Source: Pseudomonadota bacterium
GTDB taxonomy: Bacteria > Pseudomonadota > Alphaproteobacteria > Rhizobiales > Xanthobacteraceae
Reading direction: 5' to 3'
Length of the DNA: 62,522 nucleotides
Assembly: GCA_018240595.1 (NCBI GenBank)
Contig: JAFEFL010000003.1
Coordinates: 1-62,522 of the forward strand
Of the stretch, positions 17,992 to 27,105 are shown one piece after another. A program made the translations under genes and the position numbers. The notes beneath the pieces were generated by a model. That model was not told the origin of the DNA. It worked only from the letters and a program-made list of their open reading frames with translations, and did not search any database. Positions within the stretch are counted from its first letter, which is position 1. Every line of letters starts with the position of its first letter.

Positions 17992-18837
17992 ATGTCTTTT
18001 GTACCGATGAGTGCGGCCCTCGGAACCAGCGCGGCCGACCCCGTGAAAAGGCGATCGGCCTTGCCTCGTTATGTCACCCCGCTGATCGGCTTGATCATCC
18101 CGGTGACCGCCGCGATCGTCTGGGAATTCGCGGTGCGCTGGGGCTGGTCGGACGGCCGCCTCGTGCCGCCGCCGTCGGTGATCTACGCGACGTTCGCCGA
18201 ACTCGCCGCCACCGGCGAATTGCAGCGTCATGCTTTGGCGACCGTCGCCCGCGTCGCCGCCGGCTTCGGCGTCGGTGTCGCCGCCGGCACCGTTCTCGGC
18301 GCGCTGACCGGCTATTCCGTCACCTTGTTCCGCCTGCTCGATCCGACCTTCCAGGCGCTGCGCGCCATCCCCTCGATCGCCTGGGTGCCGCTGTTCATTC
18401 TCTGGCTGGGCATTTTCGAAGCGTCGAAGATCACGCTGATCGCCGTTGGCGTGTTCTTCCCGGTCTATCTCGGCGTGATGGGCGCGGTGATGTCGGTCGA
18501 TCGCAAGGTCGTCGAGGTCGGCCGCGCCTTCCGCCTGTCCGGTTTCCAAATGGTGCGGCGAATCCTGCTGCCGGCCGTGCTGCCGGCCTATGTCATCGCG
18601 CTGCGCTCGGGTCTCGGCCTGGGCTGGATGTTCGTCGTCGCTGCGGAATTCATGGGCGCGTCGGAAGGCCTTGGCTTCCTGCTGGTCGATGGCCAGCAGC
18701 TCGGCAAGCCGGCGCAGATCGTCGCCGCCATCGTCGCCTTCGCCGTCATCGGCAAGCTCACCGACTGGCTGATCGTCGGCCTTGCCGCGCCGTTCCTGCG
18801 CTGGGAAGACCGCTTCGGCCGCGGCGCGGAGCGCTGA
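17992..18837 (+). CDS. ssuC: SsuC-like ABC transporter permease
   Basis: The 281-residue membrane protein has about six helices and the binding-protein-dependent permease fold. The EAA-type cytoplasmic loop is EVGRAFRLSGFQMVRRILLP, followed by LGLGWMFVVAAEFMGASEGL, typical of SsuC/TauC. The frame is open from 17914; ATG at 17992 or 18007 fits the family better, though neither has a strong ribosome site. It lies between the binding protein and the ATPase gene, and its stop is one base from the ATPase start, so the two are probably translationally coupled. Confidence 0.85.
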   Translation: MSFVPMSAALGTSAADPVKRRSALPRYVTPLIGLIIPVTAAIVWEFAVRWGWSDGRLVPPPSVIYATFAELAATGELQRHALATVARVAAGFGVGVAAGTVLGALTGYSVTLFRLLDPTFQALRAIPSIAWVPLFILWLGIFEASKITLIAVGVFFPVYLGVMGAVMSVDRKVVEVGRAFRLSGFQMVRRILLPAVLPAYVIALRSGLGLGWMFVVAAEFMGASEGLGFLLVDGQQLGKPAQIVAAIVAFAVIGKLTDWLIVGLAAPFLRWEDRFGRGAER

Positions 18838-18838
18838 C

Positions 18839-19624
18839 ATGCTGCAGCTCGAAGGCGTCGGAAAAACCTATCCGAACAATGTGCATGCGCTCGCTGGCGT
18901 CAGCTTCACGGTCGCGCCCGGCGAGATCGTGGCCATTGTCGGCGGCTCCGGCTGCGGCAAGTCGACGATGCTGCGCGCCATCAGCGGCCTCGACACCGCC
19001 AGCCGGGGCCGCGTCATGCTCGACGGCGTCGCCGTCACCGCGCCGCACGAAAGGATCGGCATCGTCTTCCAGGAGCCGCGGTTGCTGCCGTGGCTCACCG
19101 TCGCCGGCAATATCGGCTTCGGCCTCGAGCATTTGCCGAAGGCCGAGCGTGACACGCGCGTCGCCAAAGCGCTGGAGCGCGTCGGTCTTGCCGAAAAGGC
19201 CGGCGTCTGGCCGCGCGAACTGTCGGGCGGGCAGGCGCAGCGCGTCGCCATCGCGCGGGCGCTGGTGCCGCGCCCGGAAGTGCTGCTGCTCGACGAACCG
19301 TTCTCGGCGCTCGATGCCTTCACGCGCGCCGATCTGCAGGAGCATCTGCTCGATCTCTGGGCCGACTCGCGGCCGACGCTCATCCTCGTCACGCACGACG
19401 TCGAGGAGGCGGTCGTGCTGGCGGACCGCATCTTCGTCATGCAGCCCCGGCCGGGCCGGCTGTTCGAGGAGATCGTCACCGGCCTGCCGCGGCCGCGCGA
19501 CCGGCAGTCGTCGCGCTTCGACAACGCGAAAAAGCAGGTGCTGGCGGCGCTCGACCGCTCGATGGCGCGCCCGCTGCGCGACGACGAGAACAAGGCGCCG
19601 GAAGGCGCGGCGCTCTGGTGGTGA
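18839..19624 (+). CDS. ssuB: SsuB-like ABC transporter ATP-binding protein
   Basis: The 261-residue ATPase has Walker A GGSGCGKST (35-43), Q-loop FQEPRLLPWLTV, signature LSGGQAQRVAIARAL, Walker B VLLLDEPFSALD and VTHDVEEAV. FQEPRLLPW and the order of neighbours fit the nitrate/sulfonate/taurine class. It completes the importer with the two preceding genes. The start ATG follows the permease stop by a single base; the longer open frame from 18782 overlaps the permease and is rejected. Confidence 0.87.
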   Translation: MLQLEGVGKTYPNNVHALAGVSFTVAPGEIVAIVGGSGCGKSTMLRAISGLDTASRGRVMLDGVAVTAPHERIGIVFQEPRLLPWLTVAGNIGFGLEHLPKAERDTRVAKALERVGLAEKAGVWPRELSGGQAQRVAIARALVPRPEVLLLDEPFSALDAFTRADLQEHLLDLWADSRPTLILVTHDVEEAVVLADRIFVMQPRPGRLFEEIVTGLPRPRDRQSSRFDNAKKQVLAALDRSMARPLRDDENKAPEGAALWW

Positions 19625-19633
19625 CCGGGCGTC

Positions 19634-19670
19634 TTGCCTGATAGGCAATTCGGCTTGCACGTGATGCAAG
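19634..19670 (+). promoter_or_regulatory. two tandem TTGC-N7-GCAA palindromes before the XRE-cupin gene
   Basis: TTGCC-N5-GGCAA lies at 19634-19648 and CTTGCA-N5-TGCAAG at 19654-19670. Both fit TTGC-N7-GCAA and their centres (19641 and 19662) are 21 bp apart, two helical turns, with the second ending 20 bp before the start codon. This is the layout of a cooperative operator, most simply for the regulator encoded immediately downstream. Confidence 0.6.
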
Positions 19671-19689
19671 TCCATGGCAGGCTGCCGTC

Positions 19690-20367
19690 ATGGACGCCCA
19701 AGCCATCACCGCCGAAATCGGCGCCCGCATCCGCCGCGGCCGCATCGCCAACGGCCTGACTCTCGCCGCCGTTGCCGAGCGTGCCGGTCTTTCCGAAGCC
19801 TTCCTCTCCCGCGTCGAGCGCGGCGAGGCGCAATGCTCGATCGCCAATCTGGTGCAGATCTGCGCCGTGCTCGGCCTCGGCCTGCAGGATCTCGTCAGCG
19901 GCGAGCGGCGGCCGGACCGCACCGCCGTCAGCGTGTATCGCGTCGCCGAGACCGGGCGTCACGTCGAGCTCGAGAGCAGCGGTTATCACTGGCACCGCGT
20001 CGCCGGCGGCGCGCCGCGCGACCGCATGGAAGTGTTTCATCTCGTGTTTCCGCGGCGCAACCGCATGACGGCGATGGTGTCGCATCCTGGGCAAGAACAC
20101 TGTGTCGTGCTGTCCGGCGAGATTCTGTTTTTCGTCGGCGAGGAATGCCACCGCCTCGGCCCCGGCGACAGCATCTTCATCGCCTCGGAACAGCCGCATC
20201 GCGCCGAGAACGCCGGCGATGCCGAAGCTCATGTTCTGATGACGGTCGCCAAACCGGAAAACGAAATGACAGCCGTCGATTGGTGGCGCTTGCCGCTGCC
20301 CGACAGTGCCGCTCGCGAGCCGACCAAGAAGCGCAAAACGCGCAACAACACGGAGGAAACGTCATGA
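19690..20367 (+). CDS. XRE family transcriptional regulator with C-terminal cupin sensor domain
   Basis: The 225-residue protein has an N-terminal Cro/CI-type helix-turn-helix (about residues 8-62, with GLTLAAVAERAGLSEAFLSR) and a C-terminal cupin (about 120-195, with HCVVLSGEILFFVGEE and GDSIFIASEQPHRAEN). Such proteins sense a small ligand through the cupin and usually repress a neighbouring operon. Two tandem palindromes lie just upstream, which suggests autoregulation. Its stop overlaps the start of the next cupin gene by four bases (ATGA), so the two are coupled. The ligand is unknown. Confidence 0.85.
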   Translation: MDAQAITAEIGARIRRGRIANGLTLAAVAERAGLSEAFLSRVERGEAQCSIANLVQICAVLGLGLQDLVSGERRPDRTAVSVYRVAETGRHVELESSGYHWHRVAGGAPRDRMEVFHLVFPRRNRMTAMVSHPGQEHCVVLSGEILFFVGEECHRLGPGDSIFIASEQPHRAENAGDAEAHVLMTVAKPENEMTAVDWWRLPLPDSAAREPTKKRKTRNNTEETS

Positions 20368-20822
20368 CGGAAGCGGCGACCAGGCCGAAACGCGAAGCCT
20401 CGCGCAAGGATCATCTGCCATTCGAGGCCAAGCACGTCGACGACTTTGAATGGGAGACCATCCGCTGGCCCGGCGAAACCGGCAAGATGCTGTTTCATCC
20501 GCGCGCCGAGCGGCCGACCGAGCCCAATGCCGGCATTCTGCGGCTGGCGCCCGGCGGCTATCATCCCGAGCACTATCACGGCTTCGCGCAGGTCTGGTAC
20601 ATCATGTCCGGCGAGTTCAGGATCGATGGCAAGATGTACGGGCCGGGCACGATGATTTTTCATCCGGACCCGCATTTCGAAGGCGAGTTTCACACCGAAA
20701 CCGGCGGCGACATCCTGATCGTGCAGTATCCCGGGCCGACCACGGCGGAGCGGCCGATCTACGACGACCGCTTCAACATGAAAGAGCGCCGCGCTGTGGC
20801 CGAAGAGCGTATCGATCGTTAG
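20364..20822 (+). CDS. cupin domain-containing protein
   Basis: This 152-residue single-domain cupin contains GGYHPEHYHGFAQVWYIMSG, giving the His-x3-His metal-binding pattern, and GPGTMIFHPDPHFEGEFH as the second cupin motif. GGAGG precedes the ATG, which overlaps the regulator's stop. It is probably a metal-binding enzyme or isomerase acting on the regulator's ligand. No substrate can be named. A strong hairpin terminator follows at 20849. Confidence 0.8.
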   Translation: MTEAATRPKREASRKDHLPFEAKHVDDFEWETIRWPGETGKMLFHPRAERPTEPNAGILRLAPGGYHPEHYHGFAQVWYIMSGEFRIDGKMYGPGTMIFHPDPHFEGEFHTETGGDILIVQYPGPTTAERPIYDDRFNMKERRAVAEERIDR

Positions 20823-20848
20823 GACTATAAGGCCGAGATTCGAGCAAG

Positions 20849-20873
20849 GGCCCGGCGTAGCTCACGCCGGGCC
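20849..20873 (+). terminator. hairpin terminator after the XRE-cupin/cupin pair
   Basis: GGCCCGGCGT (20849-20858) and ACGCCGGGCC (20864-20873) form a perfect 10-bp stem with a 5-nt loop, followed by a weak T-rich stretch. It lies 26 bp after the cupin stop. Confidence 0.75.
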
Positions 20874-20907
20874 TGCGTCGTTTCCGCAGGCGTGACGCGC
20901 GCGAAAA

Positions 20908-20933
20908 CCGGTTCCCCATTTTCCGGATCATGG
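20908..20933. repeat. decayed copy of the AAAACCGGTT-type rhizobial palindrome
   Basis: The segment with GCGAAAACCGGTT and TTTTCCGGATCATG resembles one half of the intact palindrome at 28321-28367. It appears to be a degenerate copy upstream of the alcohol dehydrogenase gene. Confidence 0.45.
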
Positions 20934-20974
20934 GATATGGTCCGGCTGAATTTGAATCCGGGAGAGAAACTGCC

Positions 20975-22033
20975 ATGCGTATGTTCCAGGTCTGCACCTG
21001 CGGCCAACCCCTGCAACTCAACGAAAAGCCAACGCCAGAGCCGAAAGGCACCGAGGTGCTCTTGAAGATCAAGGCGGCGGGTGTTTGCCACAGCGACATC
21101 CATATCTGGGACGGCTATTACGAGCTCGGCGGCGGCAAGCGCATGCAGCTCCTCGAGCGCGGCATCAAGCTGCCGCTCACCATGGGTCATGAAAATGTCG
21201 GCGAGGTCGTTGCCGTCGGCCCCGATGCCAAGGGCGTCAAGATCGGCGAGATCAAGCTCGCCAATCCGTGGATCGGCTGCGGCGAATGCATGGTGTGCCG
21301 CCGCGGAGAGGAGAATCTCTGCAAGACGCCGAAGAATCTCGGCGTGTTCTCCGACGGCGGCTATGCGACGCATCTCGTCGTGCCGCATCCGCGTCATCTG
21401 TTCGACATCGGCAACCTGACGCCTGTGCAGGCTGCGCCGCTCGCCTGCTCGGGCATCACCACCTTCAGCGCGCTGAAGAAGGTCGCTGAGTTCATCAAAG
21501 ACGAGCCGCTCGTCATCATGGGGGCCGGCGGTCTCGGCCTGATGGCAATTTCGCTGCACAAGGCGATGGGCGGCAAGGGCGTGATCATGGTCGATATCGA
21601 TCCGGCCAAGCGCGAAGCGGCACTGAAGGCGGGCGCCATCGCTGCGATCGACGGCCGCGCGGGCGATGCGGCCAAGCAGATCATTGACGCCACCAAGGGT
21701 GGCGCCTGGTCGATCATCGATTTCGTCGGCTCGTCCGACACTGTGAGGCTCGCGATAGACTCGCTGGTGACCAAGGGCGGCAAGATCGTCGTGGTCGGCC
21801 TGTTCGGCGGCGACATCACCATCTCGACGCCATTCTTCCCGATGCGGGCCATGACCATTCAGGGCTCCTATGTCGGTTCGCTGCCGGAAATGAAGGAATT
21901 GCTCGAACTCGTCGGCCGCACCGGCGTGCCGCAGGTGCCACTGCGCGAGCGGCCGCTCGAGGAGGTCCAGCAAGCGCTCGACGACCTCAAGGCCGGCAAG
22001 GTGATCGGCCGCGTCGTGCTGACGCCGGCGTAA
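20975..22033 (+). CDS. zinc-dependent alcohol dehydrogenase (MDR superfamily)
   Basis: The 352-residue enzyme is a medium-chain dehydrogenase. Catalytic zinc ligands are in AGVCHSDIH and MGHENVGEV, and the structural zinc lobe is CGECMVCRRGEENLC. The NAD-binding Rossmann motif is GAGGLGLMA, with an acidic residue in VDIDPAKR favouring NAD over NADP. GGGAGAG lies eight bases before the ATG at 20975; an upstream in-frame start at 20930 falls in a decayed repeat. It is followed 13 bp later by an OsmC gene and may serve aldehyde or alcohol detoxification, but the substrate is unknown. Confidence 0.87.
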   Translation: MRMFQVCTCGQPLQLNEKPTPEPKGTEVLLKIKAAGVCHSDIHIWDGYYELGGGKRMQLLERGIKLPLTMGHENVGEVVAVGPDAKGVKIGEIKLANPWIGCGECMVCRRGEENLCKTPKNLGVFSDGGYATHLVVPHPRHLFDIGNLTPVQAAPLACSGITTFSALKKVAEFIKDEPLVIMGAGGLGLMAISLHKAMGGKGVIMVDIDPAKREAALKAGAIAAIDGRAGDAAKQIIDATKGGAWSIIDFVGSSDTVRLAIDSLVTKGGKIVVVGLFGGDITISTPFFPMRAMTIQGSYVGSLPEMKELLELVGRTGVPQVPLRERPLEEVQQALDDLKAGKVIGRVVLTPA

Positions 22034-22046
22034 AGGACCAGAACCG

Positions 22047-22556
22047 ATGGACGCCAATGAACTTCGCGCCATGCAGGCGCCGATCAAGGAAAAGTACAAG
22101 AGCGACGCCGCTGCGGCGATGATCACGCTGAAGGCCAAAGGCACGCTCGACGACACCAGCATCGCCTGCAAGGTCGAGACTGGCCGCGCGCTCGCGGTCG
22201 CTGGGCTGCATCCGGCGACCGGCGGTTCGGGCCTTGAGCTATGTTCCGGCGACATGCTGCTGGAAGCGCTGGTTGCCTGCGCCGGCGTGACGGTGAAGGC
22301 GGTGGCGACAGCGCTCGAGATTCCGCTGAAATCCGGCCGCGTCTCGGCCGAGGGCGATCTCGATTTCCGCGGCACGCTCGGCGTCGCCAAGGACGCGCCG
22401 GCCGGCTTCGCCCAGATCCGGCTGCGCTTCGATCTCGACACCGACGCGTCGCAGGACAAGCTCGATCAGTTGCTCAAGCTCACCGAACGCTATTGCGTGG
22501 TCTATCAGACCATCAAGAGCGGCCCTCCGGTCGACGTGAAGATGGCGCGCACCTAA
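22047..22556 (+). CDS. OsmC family peroxidase-like protein
   Basis: The 169-residue protein has the OsmC/Ohr fold with two conserved cysteines, Cys78 in LVACAG and Cys150 in ERYCVVYQTI, as expected for thiol-dependent peroxide reduction. It most resembles the OsmC group rather than Ohr. Translation probably couples to the upstream alcohol dehydrogenase, since only 13 bases separate them. A role in hydroperoxide or reactive-electrophile defence is inferred from family. Confidence 0.83.
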   Translation: MDANELRAMQAPIKEKYKSDAAAAMITLKAKGTLDDTSIACKVETGRALAVAGLHPATGGSGLELCSGDMLLEALVACAGVTVKAVATALEIPLKSGRVSAEGDLDFRGTLGVAKDAPAGFAQIRLRFDLDTDASQDKLDQLLKLTERYCVVYQTIKSGPPVDVKMART

Positions 22557-22564
22557 CAGACCTC

Positions 22565-22590
22565 GCCTCTCTCCAGCCGGGGAGAGGGAG
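22565..22590. repeat. short palindrome of the CCCTCTCCCC type, supplying a ribosome site
   Basis: CTCTCC (22569-22574) and GGAGAG (22581-22586) form a hairpin with the same sequence character as the repeats at 1546 and 52590. Its right arm, GGGAGAAGGGA, lies directly before the ATG at 22601 and would serve as its Shine-Dalgarno sequence. Confidence 0.5.
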
Positions 22591-22600
22591 AAGGGACACA

Positions 22601-23395
22601 ATGTCTCCCGAGCTCTATTTCGCGCTGACCTTGCTGGTGCGCATGGCTGTCACCGCCGCGTTCCTGATCGCGGCGACGGTCACGGCGGAGCGCGCCGGCC
22701 CCTTGATCGGCGGACTGGTGGCGACGTTGCCGATCAGCGCCGGCCCGATCTACATCTTCCTCGCCATCGACCACGGCGCGCATTTCGTCGGCCAGAGCGC
22801 CCTCGGCAGCATGGTGAGCAACGCCTTCAACATCGCCTTCGCGGTCACTTACTGCCTGCTAGCGCAGAAGCGTTCGATGGTCGTCGCGCTCGCCGGCGCC
22901 TTCGCGGTCTGGGCGCTGCTCAGCTATAGTTTCAACTACGTGCCGCTCGGCGTCTGGGGCACCATCTTCATCAACATCGTCGCGCTCGCCGCCGGCCACG
23001 CGCTGGTGTCGCCGCTGCGCCACGTCCAGTTCCCGCGCATGCGCACTTACTGGTACGACTATGTGCTGCGCGCGGCCCTGGTCGCGCTTCTGCTCGGCAT
23101 CGTGGTGACGCTGAGCTATCACATCGGCCCGGTGGCGAGCGGCAATCTCGCCGTCTTCCCGATCGTGCTGTCGAGTCTCGTCCTGGTCCTGCATCCGCGC
23201 GTCGGCGGGCCGGCGACCGCGGCCGTGCTGTCAAACGCGGTGATCGGGCTCGGCGGATTCGGGGTCGCCATGCTGGTGCTGCACCTGACGGCGGATCCGC
23301 TCGGCTCGGTGCTGTCGCTGGTTCTGACGCTCGTCGTTTCGGTCGCCTTCAATCTCGTGACCTTCGTCGCGCGCCGCAAGGGCAAGCTGGCATGA
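22601..23395 (+). CDS. multi-pass membrane protein of unknown function (first of a tandem pair)
   Basis: The 264-residue product is very hydrophobic, with about eight predicted membrane segments and few loops. I do not recognise a characterised family. It is clearly paralogous to the next gene: ERAGPLIGGLVATLP here aligns with ERSGPFIGALIAALP there, and HFVGQSALGSMVSNA with HFIAQSAIGSMLANV. Conserved acidic and histidine residues within these membrane-proximal blocks suggest a transport role. The two genes overlap by four bases, so the proteins are probably made together and may form a heteromer. The start follows GGGAGAAGGGA. Confidence 0.75.
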   Translation: MSPELYFALTLLVRMAVTAAFLIAATVTAERAGPLIGGLVATLPISAGPIYIFLAIDHGAHFVGQSALGSMVSNAFNIAFAVTYCLLAQKRSMVVALAGAFAVWALLSYSFNYVPLGVWGTIFINIVALAAGHALVSPLRHVQFPRMRTYWYDYVLRAALVALLLGIVVTLSYHIGPVASGNLAVFPIVLSSLVLVLHPRVGGPATAAVLSNAVIGLGGFGVAMLVLHLTADPLGSVLSLVLTLVVSVAFNLVTFVARRKGKLA

Positions 23396-24195
23396 GCGCG
23401 GCGCTGCCTTCGGTGTTCTGGCTCGGCCTTGCGCTCAAGATCGTCATGACGGCGGGCATCGTCGTCGCGGCATCGATGGTGGTCGAACGCTCGGGCCCGT
23501 TCATCGGCGCGCTCATCGCCGCTTTGCCGACCGCCGGCAGCGCGGCCCTCATCATTCTCGCCGTCGAGCACGACGCGCATTTCATCGCGCAGAGCGCCAT
23601 CGGCAGCATGCTGGCCAATGTGGCCTGCGCCTTCTTCGCGCTGACCTACGCGGCATTGGCGCAGCGCCGAGGCCTGGTGGTGAGCCTCGGCGGCGCCTTC
23701 GCCGTGTGGTTGTCTGTCGTCTTCCTGTCGCGCCTGATCGACTGGAGCGCGGCCATGGCCTTTGCCGCCAATGCCATCGTCTACCCAATCGCCATCTATA
23801 TCGGCTCGCGCTTCCGCGGTGACGACCGGGTGCGCTCGCGCGTCGCCTTCACCGCGCGCGATCTGGCCTGGCGCGCCGGCGTCGTGACGCTCTGCGTCGT
23901 CGTCGTCACCGGCCTGAGCTCGTCGATCGGGTCTTATTTCTCCGGCGTCTTCGCCTTCTTCCCGGTGGCGATGAGCTCGTTCTTCATCATCCTGCACACG
24001 CGCGCCGGCGGCCCGGTGGCGGCGAGCGTCGGCGCCCATGTGCTGGCGCCACTGATCGGCCTCGGCCTCGGCCTGTTCGCGGTGCATCTCCTTGCCGAAC
24101 CGCTTGGCGTGTGGTGGTCCTACCTGATCGGGCTGGCGATCGGCGTGGCGTGGAACGGGCTGTTGTGGGGATGGAAGAACCGGCGAAGAGACTAA
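23392..24195 (+). CDS. multi-pass membrane protein of unknown function (second of a tandem pair)
   Basis: The 267-residue membrane protein is the paralogue of the gene before it, with the same ERSGPFIGALIAALP and HFIAQSAIGSML blocks and a similar run of about eight hydrophobic segments. Its ATG overlaps the upstream stop (ATGA). A short extra cytoplasmic loop, SRFRGDDRVRSR, is absent from the paralogue. Two-gene small membrane proteins with this overlap often form hetero-oligomeric transporters, but no known pair matches by motif, so function is left open. It ends before a 95-bp palindromic repeat. Confidence 0.75.
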   Translation: MSAALPSVFWLGLALKIVMTAGIVVAASMVVERSGPFIGALIAALPTAGSAALIILAVEHDAHFIAQSAIGSMLANVACAFFALTYAALAQRRGLVVSLGGAFAVWLSVVFLSRLIDWSAAMAFAANAIVYPIAIYIGSRFRGDDRVRSRVAFTARDLAWRAGVVTLCVVVVTGLSSSIGSYFSGVFAFFPVAMSSFFIILHTRAGGPVAASVGAHVLAPLIGLGLGLFAVHLLAEPLGVWWSYLIGLAIGVAWNGLLWGWKNRRRD

Positions 24196-24213
24196 ACTCT
24201 AGCGCCAACACAT

Positions 24214-24308
24214 ATTCCGTTCGTTCCCGCGAAAGCGGGAACCCAGTTCATTCTTTGACGCTGAATTCGCGGTCTGTGGGTCCCCGCTTTCGCGGGGACG
24301 AACGGAAT
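24214..24308. repeat. composite palindromic element between the membrane gene and mutS
   Basis: Perfect 11-bp ends ATTCCGTTCGT and ACGAACGGAAT enclose two hairpins, GTTCCCGC-gaaa-GCGGGAAC (24224-24243) and GTCCCCGC-tttc-GCGGGGAC (24282-24301). The right end reaches the last base of the mutS stop codon. It may terminate both converging genes. Confidence 0.75.
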
Positions 24309-27046
24309 CATTTTCTGTCTGTATCTTTCAGGCTGGCCTTCAGATTATACAGCGCTTCCATCGCCTCGCGCGGCGACATCTCGTCGGGATTGAGCGCGGT
24401 GATGGCGGCAACGATCGCGTCCTGCGCCGGCTCGGCCGCGGCGGCGGGTGGCTGGTAGTTCGCGGCGAACAGCGGCAGGTCCTCGAAGCCCTTCGGCGCG
24501 GCGCGGTCTTCCTGTTCGAGCTTGGCCAGCACCACCTTGGCGCGCTCGATGACACTGCCCGGCAGGCCGGCGAGTTTCGCCACCTGGATGCCGTAGGAGC
24601 GGTCGGCGGCGCCGGCGACGACTTCGTGCAGGAACACCACCTCGCCCTTCCACTCCTTCACCTTGACGGTGACATTGTGCAGGCGCGGCAGCCGTGCCGA
24701 CAGCGCGGTGAGCTCGTGATAATGCGTGGCGAACAGCGAACGGCATTTGTTGATGTCGTGCAAGTGCTCGATGGTCGCCCAGGCGATCGACAGGCCGTCG
24801 AAGGTTGCGGTGCCGCGGCCGATCTCATCGAGAATGACGAGGGCGCGGTTGCCGGCCTGATTGAGAATGGCCGCGGTCTCGACCATCTCGACCATGAAGG
24901 TCGAGCGGCCGCGCGCCAGATCGTCCGCCGCGCCAACGCGCGAGAACAGGCGATCGACAATCCCGATATGCGCGTGCTTGGCCGGCACGAACGAGCCCAT
25001 CTGCGCCATGATCGCGATCAGCGCGTTCTGCCGCAGGAAGGTCGATTTGCCGGCCATGTTCGGGCCGGTGATCAGCCAGATGCGCCCGGCCTCTGCCTCG
25101 CCGGGCGGCGACAGGTCGCTGTCATTGGCGACAAACGGCGTGCCGTCGCGCGACAGCGCGTGCTCGACGACCGGATGGCGTCCGCCCTCAATGACGAAGG
25201 CGAGGCTGTCATCGACCACCGGCCGCGCGTAACCGGATTCGGCGGCGAGCGCGGCGAGGCTGGCGGCGACGTCGAGCCGCGCCAGCGCCTCGGCGCATTG
25301 CTTGATCGCCGGACCTTCGGCGATCACCGCGGCGCACAGCTTTTCGAAAATCTCGAGTTCGAGGCCGAGTGCGCGATCGGCGGCGCTGGCGATCTTGGCC
25401 TCGAGTTCACCGAGTTCGGTCGAGGTGAAGCGCACCTGGCCGGCCAAGGTCTGGCGATGGATGAAGGTCGCGTTCAGCGGGCGCTGCATCATCTTGTCGG
25501 CGTTCTGCGCCGTGACTTCGACGAAATAGCCGAGCACGTTGTTGTGCTTGATCTTGAGCGCCTTGACGCCGGTCTCGTCGCAATAGCGCGCCTGCAGCGC
25601 GGCGATGACCCTCCGCGATTCATCGCGCAGCGCCCGGTTGTCGTCGAGCGCGGCATCGTAGCCTTCGCGGACGAAGCCGCCGTCGCGCTTGATCAGCGGC
25701 AGGTCGTCGGCGAGTGCGCGGGCGAGCTCATCGGCCAGGGCCGCGTCGACCTTGCGGCAATAGCCGAGCGCTTCGGCGATCTCGTCCGGCGCCTGCTTGA
25801 TCGAGGCCAGCGCGCGGGCGAGTTCATACGCTGCGGCGATGCCATCGCGAATGGCGGCGAGATCGCGCGGCCCGCCGCGCTGCAATGCGATGCGGGTGAG
25901 CGCGCGGGCCAGATCCGGCGCGGCGGCGAGCCGCGAGCGCGTTTCGGCACGGGCCGCGATGTCATCGACGAAGCATTCAACGGCGTCGAGCCTTCGTGTG
26001 ACGGCGGCGACATCGGTGAGCGGCGCCGACAGCCGCTGCGCCAGGAGGCGCGAGCCGGCCGCGGTGACAGTGCGGTCGATGCAATCGAGCAGCGAGCCGC
26101 GCCGCTCGCCGCCGAGCGTGCGCATCAGTTCGAGATTGCCGCGCGTCGCCTGGTCGATGGCCATGGTCGCCGCGGCGGCCTCGCGCAGCGGCGGCGACAG
26201 CGGCGGGCGCTGGCCGACCTGCGTGCGTTCGATGTAGGTGACGGCCGCGGCCGCCGCGGTGATCTCGAGCCGCGTCAGTGCGCCGAAGCCGTCGCTGGTG
26301 GCGACGGCAAAGAATGACGTCAGGCGGCGCTCGGCGGTCGCTGAGTCGAACACGTCGCGCGACAGCGGCGTCACCGCCGGCAGCTCGCGCCACAACGGGA
26401 TCAGTTCGATGTCGGAGTTCAGCGAATCCGATATGAGAATCTCGCCGGGCTCCAGCCGCGCGATCTCGGCGGCGAGCATGACGCGGTCGCATTCGGTGAT
26501 ACGGAATTCGCCGGTCGACATGTCGATCCAGGCGAGGCCGAAGCGCGCTTCGGTGCCGACCGAGGACAGCCGCGCCCGCGCGATGGCGAGCAGGTAGTTG
26601 TTGCGCCGCGCGTCGAGCAAAGTGTCTTCGGTCAGCGTGCCGGGCGTCACCAGCCGCACGACGTCGCGCTTCACCACGCTCTTCGAGCCGCGCTTCTTGG
26701 CCTCGGCCGGATCCTCGAGCTGTTCGCACACGGCGACGCGATGGCCGAGCGCGATCAGGCGATGCAGGTACTCGTCCGAGCGGTGGATCGGCACGCCGCA
26801 CATCGGGATGTCCTGGCCCTGATGCTTGCCGCGCTTGGTCAGCACGATGCCGAGCGCGCGGCTCGCCACCTCGGCGTCCTCGAAAAACAGTTCGTAGAAA
26901 TCGCCCATCCGGTAGAACAGCAGCGAGTCCGGATTGTTGGCCTTGATCTCGATGTACTGCTCCAGCATCGGAGACAGCTTTTCCGGCGGCGCCGCGTCGG
27001 GCGTCGTCTCGGGTTCGGAAAGTCCGATGGGCTGGGGCTGGGACAT
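24308..27046 (-). CDS. mutS: DNA mismatch repair protein MutS
   Basis: The 912-residue protein recognises base mismatches. The mismatch-reading motif GDFYELF lies at 48-54 (Phe50 and Glu52 wedge residues). The C-terminal ATPase has Walker [10 protein letters not shown] near 660, Walker [16 protein letters not shown], and [11 protein letters not shown]. Connector and lever regions have normal length. It is the last minus-strand gene below the catabolic operon but is probably separately transcribed, since 59 bp separate it from the monooxygenase gene. MutL is not in the window. Confidence 0.96.
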   Translation of the reverse strand: MSQPQPIGLSEPETTPDAAPPEKLSPMLEQYIEIKANNPDSLLFYRMGDFYELFFEDAEVASRALGIVLTKRGKHQGQDIPMCGVPIHRSDEYLHRLIALGHRVAVCEQLEDPAEAKKRGSKSVVKRDVVRLVTPGTLTEDTLLDARRNNYLLAIARARLSSVGTEARFGLAWIDMSTGEFRITECDRVMLAAEIARLEPGEILISDSLNSDIELIPLWRELPAVTPLSRDVFDSATAERRLTSFFAVATSDGFGALTRLEITAAAAAVTYIERTQVGQRPPLSPPLREAAAATMAIDQATRGNLELMRTLGGERRGSLLDCIDRTVTAAGSRLLAQRLSAPLTDVAAVTRRLDAVECFVDDIAARAETRSRLAAAPDLARALTRIALQRGGPRDLAAIRDGIAAAYELARALASIKQAPDEIAEALGYCRKVDAALADELARALADDLPLIKRDGGFVREGYDAALDDNRALRDESRRVIAALQARYCDETGVKALKIKHNNVLGYFVEVTAQNADKMMQRPLNATFIHRQTLAGQVRFTSTELGELEAKIASAADRALGLELEIFEKLCAAVIAEGPAIKQCAEALARLDVAASLAALAAESGYARPVVDDSLAFVIEGGRHPVVEHALSRDGTPFVANDSDLSPPGEAEAGRIWLITGPNMAGKSTFLRQNALIAIMAQMGSFVPAKHAHIGIVDRLFSRVGAADDLARGRSTFMVEMVETAAILNQAGNRALVILDEIGRGTATFDGLSIAWATIEHLHDINKCRSLFATHYHELTALSARLPRLHNVTVKVKEWKGEVVFLHEVVAGAADRSYGIQVAKLAGLPGSVIERAKVVLAKLEQEDRAAPKGFEDLPLFAANYQPPAAAAEPAQDAIVAAITALNPDEMSPREAMEALYNLKASLKDTDRK

Positions 27047-27105
27047 TCGGGCAAAATAGCCCAGTTGGACGGGCCATTTAAGCCCTGGGGCACCTCATTT
27101 CCCCG

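Noticed and set aside
23812..23832. SRFRGDD in the second membrane protein as a palindromic repeat inserted into a coding region.
   Set aside because: The peptide resembles read-through of the GCTTTCGCGGGGACGAC repeat, but the DNA is diverged and lacks the hairpin partner, so chance is as likely.
24626..26317. A 563-codon open frame antisense to mutS, and similar long antisense frames at 34866-36329 and 52725-54284.
   Set aside because: They mirror well-supported genes on the other strand, have Arg/His/Gln-rich low-complexity translations, and show no family motif; they are high-GC shadows.
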